Below are positions 18,071 to 27,812 of a DNA stretch of 44,688 nucleotides, piece after piece. Numbering within the stretch: the stretch's first letter is position 1; each line of letters starts with the position of its first letter. Where the stretch lies: NCBI GenBank assembly GCA_964579845.1, contig CAZOHC010000006.1:1-44688 (forward strand), read 5' to 3'. The notes below the pieces were generated by a model. The model searched no databases. It saw nothing but the letters and a program-made list of their open reading frames with translations, and was not told the origin of the DNA. The DNA is from CAZOHC01 sp964579845. Lineage in GTDB: Bacteria > Patescibacteriota > Microgenomatia > Levybacterales > UBA12049. The translations under genes were made by a program, and so were the position numbers.

Positions 18071-18439
18071 TCATGATGAACTGACAGCTATTTTTGAAAA
18101 AATCAAAGTAAACTCCTGCGCCTCTTGCCATAAGGTACGACAATCTTCTTTTTTTGAATCAACAGCATGCGCTAACATCCGCAACCAGTATTTCGTTTCC
18201 TTCGCCTCTTTCTTGCAAATATAGATTTTATTCCTAAAGTCTTTTCTACTTGACGCACCATTTGCTTCACAATAATTAGCACCTATGCTTGTTGCTGAAC
18301 GAATCAATTGGCTTATAATCGGGATGGTAATAGTATCCCGCTGGACACTCTTACATAACTCAATCACACGCTCTGCGAACAAAGCTGTCCTCTCTTCCAA
18401 ATCATATGTTTTATGTTCTACTATTGACATTAAATCCAC
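18071..18439 (-). CDS. Four-helix bundle protein (23S rRNA intervening-sequence family)
   Basis: The 122-residue, all-helical protein matches the S23/TIGR02436 family: Y-D-L-E-E-R-T-A-L-F-A-E-R-V-I, then I-P-I-I-S-Q-L-I-R-S-A-T-S-I-G-A-N-Y-C-E-A-N, K-I-Y-I-C-K-K-E-A-K-E-T-K-Y-W-L-R-M-L. Members form pentameric bundles. They were first found in intervening sequences of 23S rRNA but are mostly scattered single genes of unknown function. The start could also be ATG 18430. The gene is flanked by mirrored AT-rich repeats (about 18025-18065 and 18455-18485), common around this family and suggestive of mobility. Confidence 0.9.
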   Translation of the reverse strand: MDLMSIVEHKTYDLEERTALFAERVIELCKSVQRDTITIPIISQLIRSATSIGANYCEANGASSRKDFRNKIYICKKEAKETKYWLRMLAHAVDSKKEDCRTLWQEAQEFTLIFSKIAVSSS

Positions 18440-18504
18440 AAAAGCTCATCCATTGAAAATTGAAAATTTCAAATTAAAAATTACGATTTATAATTCATAG
18501 CTTC

Positions 18505-21500
18505 TCACTCCCCCACGTGCAGTGCTGTCCATGAGAATGTGTAATCAATGTCTGCTGGCTTCGACAGGAGTATGGTAAATCCTCTCCTCGATCGGTCTGT
18601 GACAATGAATTCAGGCCTCTTAGTGAGGAGCTCCTGATCAATTTTCAACTGACAGGCTGCTTTGCCGTCTTTCTCAGAACAGTATGCTGCTTTCACGAGC
18701 TTCTTATAATCATCATCTGTCAGCTCTGTCGTCATGAGTGTTGCATTCACGACAGGAACTTCTTCATATTCCTGATCAAATTCCACCTGCATATGTGTAC
18801 TGCCATGGGTTACCAGGACATACCCTGCCGTGTCACCGGTAAAGACCGGTGCTCTCTCGAATCGTACGATGTCCTTGAAGACAACTTCACCCATAAACGT
18901 TGCCAGACTGTTCACGATCAGGTTATTCGCTGTTAAGGTCTCGATGACATGTAACAGTCCTTCGACTAAACTGTCACCTTGAACCCTGAAACTTCCTGAA
19001 ATCGTCGCTGACTTCGTAATCCACAGTCCGTTTGCAGAGAGGATGTCGGTATCAAGAGCAGCAGCATGACCGGCAACAGGTGTCGGTGAAACTGAGACAT
19101 CAGCCATCAGCAGCTCACTGAGTTGCTGAACTGCTGATGCACTCGCACTCATGACAGGAGATATTACTTCTCGTGCAGAAACACTGGCAACAGCATGCTC
19201 CAGCTCAGTAAGTCTTACCTCCTGCTTCATGAGCCTCTCTTCAAACGTTAACCCGGCAGAACTTGAAGCCACCGAAAGTCCTCCGTTCATCGTGCTGAGA
19301 ATGTATTCTTCCAGACTGAGACCCTGAACCGTCACCTTACCTATCACCTCAAGATCCCTTGTGGTCACCAGACCTGCAGTAACGTTTCCGATAACGACCT
19401 CTTTATACACACCGATTTTTTCGACCATTGCATCCGACTGGTCGATAACCTTATAGGTACCATTCACTGCTTTTTCGATGACGAGATCACCGCTCTGCGT
19501 TACGGTAATCTGTTCGTGATAGGAGTTATCGATATAGCCAAGAATCTGTCCGACATACTCACCATCAGGCAGTTCGTAACAGAGGCCATGTCCTGTCTGA
19601 ACCAGGTTTACCTCAGGCCATGGGATCGCATCAACGCTCTCAACCGGTGTACAGGACATATGTTCAGGATTAAAATGATCCAGAGCAATCGCAGCGATAT
19701 TCCCTGAGCGAACTGCTTTCATACCGAAGCCGGGAAGAGTTGATGCTGTGATCGCATCACCATTCCGAATGACTCCGTTTCTGGTACTTACTTTGACCGG
19801 AACTTTCCCTTTCAGACCGACAAGTCTGTTATTCTCCTTATCAGCAGTATTTCCCATAACCACTGCCGGATTTGATGAGATAATACCGATTGACTTCCCA
19901 TACGGTGTGCTCGCTTTCTTCATCGCACCCGGTACATCCGGATCAACACTTACGATGTCTCCGTCATTGATGCTTTTATCTGAGACAGGATAATATTCTG
20001 CCAAATCAGCTCCTGCAAGTCTTTGGACAGCAAAAATCGGTGTGTACGGAAGATCTACCAAAATATTACCGGCATTGCCTTTGTAAATCACCAGTTCGAC
20101 ATAATCTCCGACACTCAAATCAGCAACAGCTGTAGCATTCAGTACAACTGAACTACTTTCCATCGCAGCCCCAACATAGTCAGTTCCGTTCACCCGGAAA
20201 CGGAGTTGATCATTCGCACTTGAGGCACTGTGATAAATTGTCCCTGTGAGTAAGTATTTTCCTGCAGTATTAATAGTCATTCTACTCATGTTCGTAGACG
20301 TGCTATGCATCGCGTCGGTGTCATAATATTCATTCTGGAATGCGATAGCTGTCCATGTCGCAGCAGAAACTCCAACAATAAGTGATCGATATGCCATCGC
20401 TCCGATATCTGACCCTTTAATGACACCCGTCAATTCGATATTCCCTGCGACATCGAGTTTCTCACTCGGGTTCGTCACACCGATGCCGACATTGCCGTTG
20501 CCGAGGACTGTCATGAGTGGGGTCGTATTATTTTGTACCTGCAAGACTGTCTCCAGGTTTCCCAGTGCCGTGACATTCGTACCGCCGTTTGATTTCATAC
20601 CGCCTAATCGGAGAGCTGGTACAGTATCAGTCGGATTCGAAACACCGATGATACCGGAAATTGAGAGACCGGTTGTACTGGCACCGCTTGATATACCGGC
20701 CATGTCCGCACCACCCAAAGTACTTGAAGCGGAGATGATATCAAACCAATTATTGGTCGGCGTATAGCTGGTCAATCCGTGTGTCACATCTCCATCCGAC
20801 ATCGCAAACGATGCATTTGATCCGCTCGTAGCATTGATCTGGAGTGTTCTGTTACTTGGATTTGTTGTTCCGATACCCACATTCCCATTTTTAAGTGTCA
20901 TGGTATAGTCACCGTTTTCATACATTTGGAGAGCTTGGTTCGATTGCTCCCACAGCATATATGCTTTTGCAACCCCATCTTCCTGCAGTTTCAATCCGAC
21001 ATTATCGTCAACAGCATCTGCAATATAATATCCCGGATACCCGGCTCCACTCTTCAGATACATACTGGCCTCACCGGCATCTTCAATATGAAGCTTATAC
21101 GCAGGATTGGTAACACCGATACCGACATTACCGGTATGCCCAACGATGAATGAACCTGCAGTTCCTCCGGATCGTACTTCAAACGCTCCCTCAGTACTAC
21201 TTCCACCACCGAAATTTATCTGATTATTATTTTCAGAATTTCTACCGATAAATGTCCAATACTGTTCTGCATTATTTTCAACTGAGAGACCATGCCCTTG
21301 CTGAAGCCCTGAAGCCAAGACGCTCATTGCTGTTGTAGCTCCGGCGAAAGTTTCACCACCGAGGACAATTTTGCCGCCATTGACAGCGAGCTTTCCGCCC
21401 GGATCAGTCGTGCCGATACCGACATTACCACCGCTACTGATTCTCATCCGCTCAGTCGTACTGCCGGCATAGAAGCGAACATCCTGGCCGGCTGATGCAG

Positions 21501-23052
21501 CTTCGATCGTAAAACCTGCAGAGCTTGAGTCACTCTTCAGAACAATCCTGTCCTGCCACCTGCCGACACTCGCATCTGCCGGATAAGCATACATTCCTCC
21601 GCTATTGCCGCTTACCACAAGCTGGAACGCAGCCTGAGCAAAAGTATTACCGAAACCAGGCTGATTTCTCACGATAAATGACGTAACATCGTTGTGGTTT
21701 CTTTCAATTGTCAAAGCACCGTCAGGTGCAGTCGTCCCGATACCGACGTTGCCGCCTGAATTGAAAAATGAGTGCGAATTCGCCGTACCGCCGAGTTTGA
21801 CCAGCGCACTTGCTGTGGCCGTACCGCCAAGGAGCAGATCAAGCGTACTGTTTATAGGGGTGAGTGTCCCGTTTGTTGCTGAGAGTACCCAATTTGAGCC
21901 CCCGTCTGCGACGCCACAGGTACCCCAGGATGGAGCACCACTGGTATTCGCGTTGAGACATTGTCCTGTCGTGCCATTGGTAAGCGAGAGCAGCGTACCA
22001 TCCGCATCATCTGCATAGACCAGGCCTTTACTGTTCGTCAGACTCGAGATCTTGACTGTATCATTCAGCTCGATAAAACCTGTCCCTGAGGCTGCTAGCG
22101 TCAAATTCTCATCCGATGCAGTGGTAATGTCAGTTGAAGCACCTGAGAAAACGAGCCCTGTTGAGCCGATGGTTTTATTCGTCAGCACCTCAAGTCCCGC
22201 AAGCGTTGCCAAGGTGCCGCTCGTCGGTAAGGTAATTGAAGTGGAACCTGTTGTCGTCAGCGTCAATGCATTTGATCCGCTTGAGAAGTCACCGCCGAAA
22301 GTGATCGTACTACCGTCATTTATCTTAAGCGTTGTCGCAGTCGAGAATGCTGCATCTGAGGTGTTCGTTACGGTCAGCCCGTTTACCCGTTCAGCGTTAA
22401 AAGCATAGGCGTTAGATCGCAACTGCATTCTGGGCCGCATCTCACCATCTGCGTTGAAATTCACGCCGACAAAGAGCGAATCTGAGCCGAAGTTTACGGC
22501 TGAAAGATCCTGATTCAAGGAATTGATGGCTATTCGGAACACACCGTCTTTCACATAGATTCTGTTCGTGATCGTATCAGTGGTACTCCAGTTCTGTATC
22601 GGACGAGAGATACCGAGAACATTTGTTCCGGTATTGACGGATGTGATGATCACTGATTCCTTCTTCGTCGTATTCCAGAGGATTTGGCCTACGTTGAGCG
22701 ATGCTTCATTCGTATCTGATGAGTATGTCAGCGTATCTGAGCTCGTGGTCGGTGCAACCGACATCGTTGATGAAAACAGTGAGCCTGATACCCATGACTC
22801 ACTAAAAAGCGAACTTGCTGAATTTCCTGCTCCATCATAGATCTGAACGACGAAGTCATAGGCGCCGTCTGTGACGTTGGTGCCGTCAGCATTGACGACT
22901 TTTCCTTGGAAATTAATCGTTTTCTGTACCCCGTTTGCAGCCTCAACAGGAAAGGAGAAAAAGAAAGAAACTGCCGAGATTGACAGCACGAATACCGCCG
23001 GTAGTATGAACCCCTTCCTCTCGGAGGGGTTCAAAAAGGCGTTATATTTCAT
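18505..23052 (-). CDS. Giant secreted fibre protein with GNVGIGTT repeats and C1q-like domain
   Basis: The 1515-residue protein starts at an ATG with a signal peptide (hydrophobic core about residues 14-36, ending V-E-A-A). The first 230 residues (K-T-I-N-F-Q-G-K-V-V-N-A-D-G) resemble the N-terminal module common to CPR fibre proteins. About six copies of G-N-V-G-I-G-(T/V)-T-(N/D/A)-P follow between residues 430 and 900, as in phage tail fibres and trimeric adhesins. A C1q/TNF-like jelly roll lies at about 910-1020 (N-T-A-G-K-Y-L-L-T-G). An A-D-L-A-E-Y-Y-P module with G-D-I-V-S-V-D follows (peptidase-G2/IMC-type fibre end, inferred). Then come helical and beta stretches ending in a conserved-looking C-terminal domain. 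Outer-surface attachment fibre is the likely role. No ribosome site is visible before the start. Confidence 0.85.
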   Translation of the reverse strand: MKYNAFLNPSERKGFILPAVFVLSISAVSFFFSFPVEAANGVQKTINFQGKVVNADGTNVTDGAYDFVVQIYDGAGNSASSLFSESWVSGSLFSSTMSVAPTTSSDTLTYSSDTNEASLNVGQILWNTTKKESVIITSVNTGTNVLGISRPIQNWSTTDTITNRIYVKDGVFRIAINSLNQDLSAVNFGSDSLFVGVNFNADGEMRPRMQLRSNAYAFNAERVNGLTVTNTSDAAFSTATTLKINDGSTITFGGDFSSGSNALTLTTTGSTSITLPTSGTLATLAGLEVLTNKTIGSTGLVFSGASTDITTASDENLTLAASGTGFIELNDTVKISSLTNSKGLVYADDADGTLLSLTNGTTGQCLNANTSGAPSWGTCGVADGGSNWVLSATNGTLTPINSTLDLLLGGTATASALVKLGGTANSHSFFNSGGNVGIGTTAPDGALTIERNHNDVTSFIVRNQPGFGNTFAQAAFQLVVSGNSGGMYAYPADASVGRWQDRIVLKSDSSSAGFTIEAASAGQDVRFYAGSTTERMRISSGGNVGIGTTDPGGKLAVNGGKIVLGGETFAGATTAMSVLASGLQQGHGLSVENNAEQYWTFIGRNSENNNQINFGGGSSTEGAFEVRSGGTAGSFIVGHTGNVGIGVTNPAYKLHIEDAGEASMYLKSGAGYPGYYIADAVDDNVGLKLQEDGVAKAYMLWEQSNQALQMYENGDYTMTLKNGNVGIGTTNPSNRTLQINATSGSNASFAMSDGDVTHGLTSYTPTNNWFDIISASSTLGGADMAGISSGASTTGLSISGIIGVSNPTDTVPALRLGGMKSNGGTNVTALGNLETVLQVQNNTTPLMTVLGNGNVGIGVTNPSEKLDVAGNIELTGVIKGSDIGAMAYRSLIVGVSAATWTAIAFQNEYYDTDAMHSTSTNMSRMTINTAGKYLLTGTIYHSASSANDQLRFRVNGTDYVGAAMESSSVVLNATAVADLSVGDYVELVIYKGNAGNILVDLPYTPIFAVQRLAGADLAEYYPVSDKSINDGDIVSVDPDVPGAMKKASTPYGKSIGIISSNPAVVMGNTADKENNRLVGLKGKVPVKVSTRNGVIRNGDAITASTLPGFGMKAVRSGNIAAIALDHFNPEHMSCTPVESVDAIPWPEVNLVQTGHGLCYELPDGEYVGQILGYIDNSYHEQITVTQSGDLVIEKAVNGTYKVIDQSDAMVEKIGVYKEVVIGNVTAGLVTTRDLEVIGKVTVQGLSLEEYILSTMNGGLSVASSSAGLTFEERLMKQEVRLTELEHAVASVSAREVISPVMSASASAVQQLSELLMADVSVSPTPVAGHAAALDTDILSANGLWITKSATISGSFRVQGDSLVEGLLHVIETLTANNLIVNSLATFMGEVVFKDIVRFERAPVFTGDTAGYVLVTHGSTHMQVEFDQEYEEVPVVNATLMTTELTDDDYKKLVKAAYCSEKDGKAACQLKIDQELLTKRPEFIVTDRSRRGFTILLSKPADIDYTFSWTALHVGE

Positions 23053-23863
23053 GGTTACTGTTTCGTGCTCTCCACGAGGTACTCACCGGCATACACCAGT
23101 GCTACCAGGCGTAGTTTTTCTTGTAATGACTGAAGTAATTTCCTCATAAGTACGCGTATGGAATAAACAGATATCACATACTGTAACTATTAAGACAGCC
23201 TTGAATAAGCTCGTCAACAATTTGAAAAACATGCATATAATGATATATGGATACATATAATTACATACTAAATTCAGCATAACGATAGTCTTCATCTGGG
23301 TGCATAGCAAAGGTCCACCTAATGACGGATAGAGTGCGTACGCCACTTGATCGTTTTGCGAAGTGGTGGGTACATGAGACAATACAGTCTCCTTCCTACT
23401 TGACCGACACCACCGGAGTCAGAGTAAGGATGCTGAAGTGATTTACATATTCTATTGTAGCGATACCCCCGCCACACACTTTGCTGTAAAGAAAACATCT
23501 GCTATGTGGATGCTGTCGAGTATCAAAACCGATCGCTACCGGAGAATTCGTCCGGAACTCAGCGAAGAGAATCCACTGAAATGCTTGAAGAGATTCAGAA
23601 CAGTGTCGAGCAAGACAAGCAGGACGCTTCTTTTTCAGCTAAGACATGGAGAAACATTTAAATGTATTTTGTACGCTGAGTACGAAAAGACAGAAGCAAA
23701 AAATTTGTTTTACAAAATACGATGACAACCCATAGATATTTTCGATGTTAAAAAAGAGAGGCGAGATAGTGACTGTATCAAAATATAAAGTAATATGCTT
23801 TAATGCAAAGTAATATAATAATATTAAGGAGGCGTGACGCCTATATCTCCAGAGAGCTTGATC
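23053..23863. other. 800-bp gap between two surface-protein genes
   Basis: Open frames on both strands are short and have neither ribosome sites nor family resemblance. A weak minus-strand promoter candidate (TTGACG near 23205) could serve the giant fibre gene, which would then have a leader of about 130 bases. AT-rich repeats of TAATATAA type occur at 23780-23825. Nothing else is seen. Confidence 0.35.
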
Positions 23864-24922
23864 TCAAAAAGAGCCCGTAGCAATGATAGTGAGTGTGTCT
23901 GAGTAGTCATTGGCAGCAGGTGTCTGTGACGAGTTTTTGGCTTTTACTTGAATCGAACTACGTCCAGCAGTGACAGGAGCATTCCCTGAGTTGAGTATAG
24001 TCCGTATCGTCGTATCAATGATACCGACATTTTCTGCGTTACCGTCATAGGGTGCGACAGCAGTAAGCTCTGACGTTGACGACACCTGCAATCCATAGCC
24101 TTCGGATGCTGACGCCAGGTTCGTCGACTGTGATGAGATAGTATAGTTCGTCACCGAACTCTTGAGTCCGGTATAAGCATCATAAATATAGATGTATCCT
24201 CCGTTTTCAGCATTCGTCGCGAAGTCGACCCAGATTCTATCAGTAGCTGTCGTCACACTTCCCTGGCTTAATGTTCCGAGATCAACGACATATGGTGCTG
24301 ATGATTCCGTATCAGTAGCTGCGATATCGATGTCAAGTGAAAGCTGAGAGTTGGCAGTCGATCCTGACGCGACCGGGCCGTATGGGCCCTGGGTAAAATC
24401 ACCTTGACGGGCAGTCACTCTGACTTTATATTCAGTTCCCGGGATGAGCCCGATAATATAGTCACCGGAATCGCTACCCCAGGTGGCATAGGTTAACCAG
24501 TCCTCATCTCCCAGCGTCGCCCCGATCGTCCGATCGTTCTGAACATACTGCGTTGTCGCGAAGTCATCATCTGAGATCGCAACCGCAAAGAGTGTATCTG
24601 ACGGATTGCCTTGAGGATTAATCGTTAATAGCAGTTTGTTATACCAGTTCGCACTATTCGTCAGCGTGGCTGTCGGGACGTGTGCTTGCTGCGTAAAAAT
24701 AAGTCCTCCATCAACCGTATAGTTTGCTGAGTTCTGCTCACCCCCGAGCGGTGCTGTATCTGTCTCCGTTCGGTAGTTTTCAGATTGTCCGACCCCGCCT
24801 GACCCGTCAAGCTCGTAGCTTTTTAACATATAATTAGTTGAGGACGGTACACTTAACAAAAAAAAGAGGCTTAAAACGCAACACATGCCCTCGTATTTTT
24901 TGGTTAGATTTATGAAATGCAT
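23864..24922 (-). CDS. Secreted surface protein ending in DYSDTLTIIATGSF
   Basis: The protein has 352 residues. AAAGGAG lies 13 bases before the ATG, and a hydrophobic N-terminal segment (about residues 12-28) should act as a signal or anchor. Then S-Y-E-L-D-G-S-G-G-V-G-Q-S-E-N-Y-R, an FN3-like part (E-Y-K-V-R-V-T-A-R), and a C-terminal beta domain ending in D-Y-S-D-T-L-T-I-I-A-T-G-S-F. The same ending (DYADTLTVVAAGRF) closes the protein at 27.8-28.9 kb, so both share a C-terminal module that may be an assembly or export signal. Family name unknown. Confidence 0.75.
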   Translation of the reverse strand: MHFINLTKKYEGMCCVLSLFFLLSVPSSTNYMLKSYELDGSGGVGQSENYRTETDTAPLGGEQNSANYTVDGGLIFTQQAHVPTATLTNSANWYNKLLLTINPQGNPSDTLFAVAISDDDFATTQYVQNDRTIGATLGDEDWLTYATWGSDSGDYIIGLIPGTEYKVRVTARQGDFTQGPYGPVASGSTANSQLSLDIDIAATDTESSAPYVVDLGTLSQGSVTTATDRIWVDFATNAENGGYIYIYDAYTGLKSSVTNYTISSQSTNLASASEGYGLQVSSTSELTAVAPYDGNAENVGIIDTTIRTILNSGNAPVTAGRSSIQVKAKNSSQTPAANDYSDTLTIIATGSF

Positions 24923-25035
24923 ATATTAATAGTATCTCCTTTGTTTCCGGAAGTAAAACAAATACGATGTAAAATACTCACAAGATCAGATTGTCGGAGA
25001 CTGATTTACCGAGTTTTCCGAGTGTTCTGAATGTA

Positions 25036-25647
25036 CTACTCCATCTTCACTGATTCCAATATTTTCTTCATCTGCCTCGATTTTGCCTCGTCATCACCAC
25101 CGAGTGAAAGGCTCAGGGTAAAAAGCTGCTCACCATGCATCCCGAAGGCTGATTTTTCAACACCGGACTGCGTATCTGTAAAGATCAGATATTTTACCTG
25201 GTTAATAACTACGATGTTTTCTCTGTACTGATCTTTTTTCGAGCGTCTGAGTGAAACATCAGGTGCCTCATCGGCAGATCTAAAGCCTACGTTTCGCAGA
25301 CTGGTTGTCAGATTTCCTCTCGGTGATTCAATGAGCGCGTAGTAGACACACGGACTATTCTGCCTGGAGTCAGAGACAGGAAACGGAACGACGAGAGAGT
25401 AACAGTCAGGCACCTGAATCCGTTGTGAGTCAAAATCATGTTCACCTCTACGAACTTGATTTACGTTTACATTTCCTAATGCGGCACTTTCAGAGCCTTG
25501 TTGTGTCGCGAGGAACTCCTTTGACCGCTCAGAAAGCTCATTACTGATAATCGCCTTATTTGAGGCTAAAAGCTGCGTATATCCGGCATATCCCATGCCT
25601 GTGAGTAGAACTACAATGATTAGAATTAGAATGCTTTTTTTTGCCAT
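25036..25647 (-). CDS. Membrane-anchored protein of unknown function (203 aa)
   Basis: MAKKS followed by one hydrophobic helix (about residues 5-28) and an extracytoplasmic domain with two Cys (P-D-C-Y-S-L, S-P-C-V-Y-Y) that could form a disulfide. The domain layout (V-P-D-C-Y-S-L-V-V-P-F-P, V-V-I-N-Q-V-K-Y-L-I-F, final helix ending M-K-K-I-L-E-S-V-K) resembles small lipoprotein-like or PsbP-like folds, but this is only a guess. It lies between surface-protein genes in the same orientation. Confidence 0.7.
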   Translation of the reverse strand: MAKKSILILIIVVLLTGMGYAGYTQLLASNKAIISNELSERSKEFLATQQGSESAALGNVNVNQVRRGEHDFDSQRIQVPDCYSLVVPFPVSDSRQNSPCVYYALIESPRGNLTTSLRNVGFRSADEAPDVSLRRSKKDQYRENIVVINQVKYLIFTDTQSGVEKSAFGMHGEQLFTLSLSLGGDDEAKSRQMKKILESVKME

Positions 25648-25705
25648 GCTGTAGACTGGATTTATTAGTGTAAGGTAACTTATTCCTACTTATAAGCATA
25701 AATAG

Positions 25706-26644
25706 CTACTTATGAACATTTTTTGTGTTACTGCGTTTTTTATGCTTTTTTCTCAGATATACGAGCGCTATTACCAAGAGGACTAGTATTCCGGCAAAAA
25801 TCGGATGAATGGAGAGTGAAGTCGTCTGAGAAGTAAACGCAGTTTTCTTCAATGAATCCGTACCCCGAACGGTAATGGTGTTCAACGAAATCGGTAGGCT
25901 GAATGAGACAGGCTTCATTTCAACATGGATGAACCGACGAGACTGCGGCATCACCCGGAACGATGACGTATTAAGAATACCGTTATGGGTGATGCGGCCG
26001 AACATATCAGTAACGGTTATCGTTCCGTACGGAACCACGTGAATATTCCCTTCATTTTGAAACTCGAGCCTGGCTGTCTTCGGATACGAAAAGACGATGT
26101 CACTTCCCCAATCAAATTCTTTGAGTGACAGATTATAACGTTCTCCACCTATCTTGCTCAGGTAGATAAGGGTTGACACTGATGGGGCGACCTGAGCACC
26201 GAACGCGGAACCATCAGGTGAGAGAATCCGTCCGACGACCACACCATAATGACCTCCCGGACTCAGATCCTGCCTGTTCTGAACCTGAACGGTGAATGTA
26301 TGCGAAGATTTCGGCTCGATCGTTACCTGGTCAGCCTGCAGAGAGAGATAAGAAGCCAGTCCGTAAGCATAGGATCCCGGTTCTGGATGCATCAGCCCGA
26401 TAGTCCCATCTCCATCTGTATGAGCAAAATCCAAAGGAAACATCTCAAGAACAAGTGTTTTGTCCCCGGAATTCGTATAAGTGAGTGTTATATCCTGTGT
26501 TTCCCCCGGTTCGGTGAGTGTGACATCGACATATGCAGGAGCGACAGTAAGGGAGCCCGTCGGTGTTTCCTGGGCAGAAACGACAGACGTAGACCATAGA
26601 AAGAGAAAACTCACGATGAAGAGCTGAGCAGGTAAACGAAGCAT
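25706..26644 (-). CDS. DUF916-like envelope protein, second of a tandem pair
   Basis: The 312-residue protein starts at ATG 26644 (MLRLPAQLF, signal peptide ending V-V-S-A-Q). It is two bases after the TAA of the upstream gene, so translation is probably coupled. An open frame continues upstream to 26746 only because it overlaps the neighbour. The mature part has two Ig-like domains typical of DUF916/WxL-type proteins (V-A-P-A-Y-V-D-V-T-L-T-E-P-G-E-T and N-E-G-N-I-H-V-V-P-Y-G). One C-terminal helix (about 275-297) and a basic tail RKKHKKR follow. In Firmicutes such proteins bind peptidoglycan with WxL partners; a similar envelope role here is inferred. Confidence 0.8.
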   Translation of the reverse strand: MLRLPAQLFIVSFLFLWSTSVVSAQETPTGSLTVAPAYVDVTLTEPGETQDITLTYTNSGDKTLVLEMFPLDFAHTDGDGTIGLMHPEPGSYAYGLASYLSLQADQVTIEPKSSHTFTVQVQNRQDLSPGGHYGVVVGRILSPDGSAFGAQVAPSVSTLIYLSKIGGERYNLSLKEFDWGSDIVFSYPKTARLEFQNEGNIHVVPYGTITVTDMFGRITHNGILNTSSFRVMPQSRRFIHVEMKPVSFSLPISLNTITVRGTDSLKKTAFTSQTTSLSIHPIFAGILVLLVIALVYLRKKHKKRSNTKNVHK

Positions 26645-26646
26645 AG

Positions 26647-27747
26647 TTATTTTTTCTTGAAGCGACGAATATTTGAAACGATGGTACTCCGAACTCCAAG
26701 GAGCATGAACAGGAGAATGATAGTTACGACCCCGATTATCTTCCAAGGAATAACCCAGAAAGAAACACTCGCCTCAATCGGAACATCTCGTTCACCGTTA
26801 TTGTATACCAGGAGGAGATTTGCTGTATATTTTCCTATTCGGAATTTATCTGCTTTCTGAAAATCATACTTCGTTGTGTACACAATTTCACCGTTCTCAT
26901 TTCTGATGAGAGACCCATTCTCTTCTTTGGGTACACGGACAGCAAACCCGTCACTCCAGGAAGAAGTATATTCACGCTCAGTCGCCGGAAGGACGTTACC
27001 GCGTGATTCATTGACCGCTAAAATCGCAATGTCTTTTTTCCCACCCTGGTCGATAAAGATATTTCCCGTCGGAACGATATGAACATTTCCGGAGTTTTTG
27101 ACCTGAATCTTGAATTCAGTCGGCAGGTATTCATACCACAGTTTATCAGTCGAAAAGTCAAGGACCTGAACTTCCCGTTTGGTATTTTCGGATCTGACCT
27201 CCAAAAGTGTCAAGAGTGCCGGGCTGCCTGAGATGGCAGCACCCTGTGTTGTTCCTGAAGTCTGATCAACTCTGCTTATAACAAAGGCATAGTAATACCC
27301 GAGTGAGGCTGTTTCAGGAGGAGAAACGGTAAAAGAAACCGTTTTTGTCTGATTTGAGGCAATCGTAAATTGATTTTCAGAAAAGGTAACCCAGTCAGCA
27401 AAAGCATCATCAGGTGTAACATCGCTCAGGGTCGGCTTCCCTTCCGAATCAATCATGAACTTTGCTACCGTAACCGTGAGTGTCTCAGAAAAATTACTGT
27501 TATTGGTAATTCGGAACTCAGACTCAAGCGATTTACCCGGATCAGTAGTTAGGTTTAAAAATGAAGGAGAGACGGTCAGGTTAATCCCGGTCGTCGGGGT
27601 ACTACCACGAGGAGCTGCTGTTGGTGTCGGGGTAGGACGCGAAGCTCCGGTCGGAGATTGTGCCTGTACCAAAACAGGAGCAAGGACAGAGGTTACGAAC
27701 AAACTGATAATAAGCCCTGAGAATAGTTTTTTATTGATTTTTCTCAT
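26647..27747 (-). CDS. DUF916-like envelope protein, first of a tandem pair
   Basis: The 366-residue protein has a signal peptide (M-R-K-I-N-K-K-L-F, ending V-Q-A-Q) and a P-T-P-T-P linker. Two DUF916/NEW3-like Ig domains follow: S-P-S-F-L-N-L-T-T-D-P-G-K-S then V-K-N-S-G-N-V-H-I-V-P-T-G, the second nearly identical in key residues to the downstream paralogue. A C-terminal helix (about 330-352) and basic tail RRFKKK close it. The pair shares a transcript (two-base gap). An ancient gene duplication is likely. Confidence 0.8.
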   Translation of the reverse strand: MRKINKKLFSGLIISLFVTSVLAPVLVQAQSPTGASRPTPTPTAAPRGSTPTTGINLTVSPSFLNLTTDPGKSLESEFRITNNSNFSETLTVTVAKFMIDSEGKPTLSDVTPDDAFADWVTFSENQFTIASNQTKTVSFTVSPPETASLGYYYAFVISRVDQTSGTTQGAAISGSPALLTLLEVRSENTKREVQVLDFSTDKLWYEYLPTEFKIQVKNSGNVHIVPTGNIFIDQGGKKDIAILAVNESRGNVLPATEREYTSSWSDGFAVRVPKEENGSLIRNENGEIVYTTKYDFQKADKFRIGKYTANLLLVYNNGERDVPIEASVSFWVIPWKIIGVVTIILLFMLLGVRSTIVSNIRRFKKK

Positions 27748-27812
27748 GTGCTAAGTTTTTACACTTACTCTCTGATACTACCACAGTAACTTGCATTAAG
27801 AAAAGGATGGGC

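Noticed and set aside
23438..23725. 95-codon open frame, plus strand, in the 800-bp gap
   Set aside because: No ribosome site, no domain pattern, composition unlike neighbouring genes.
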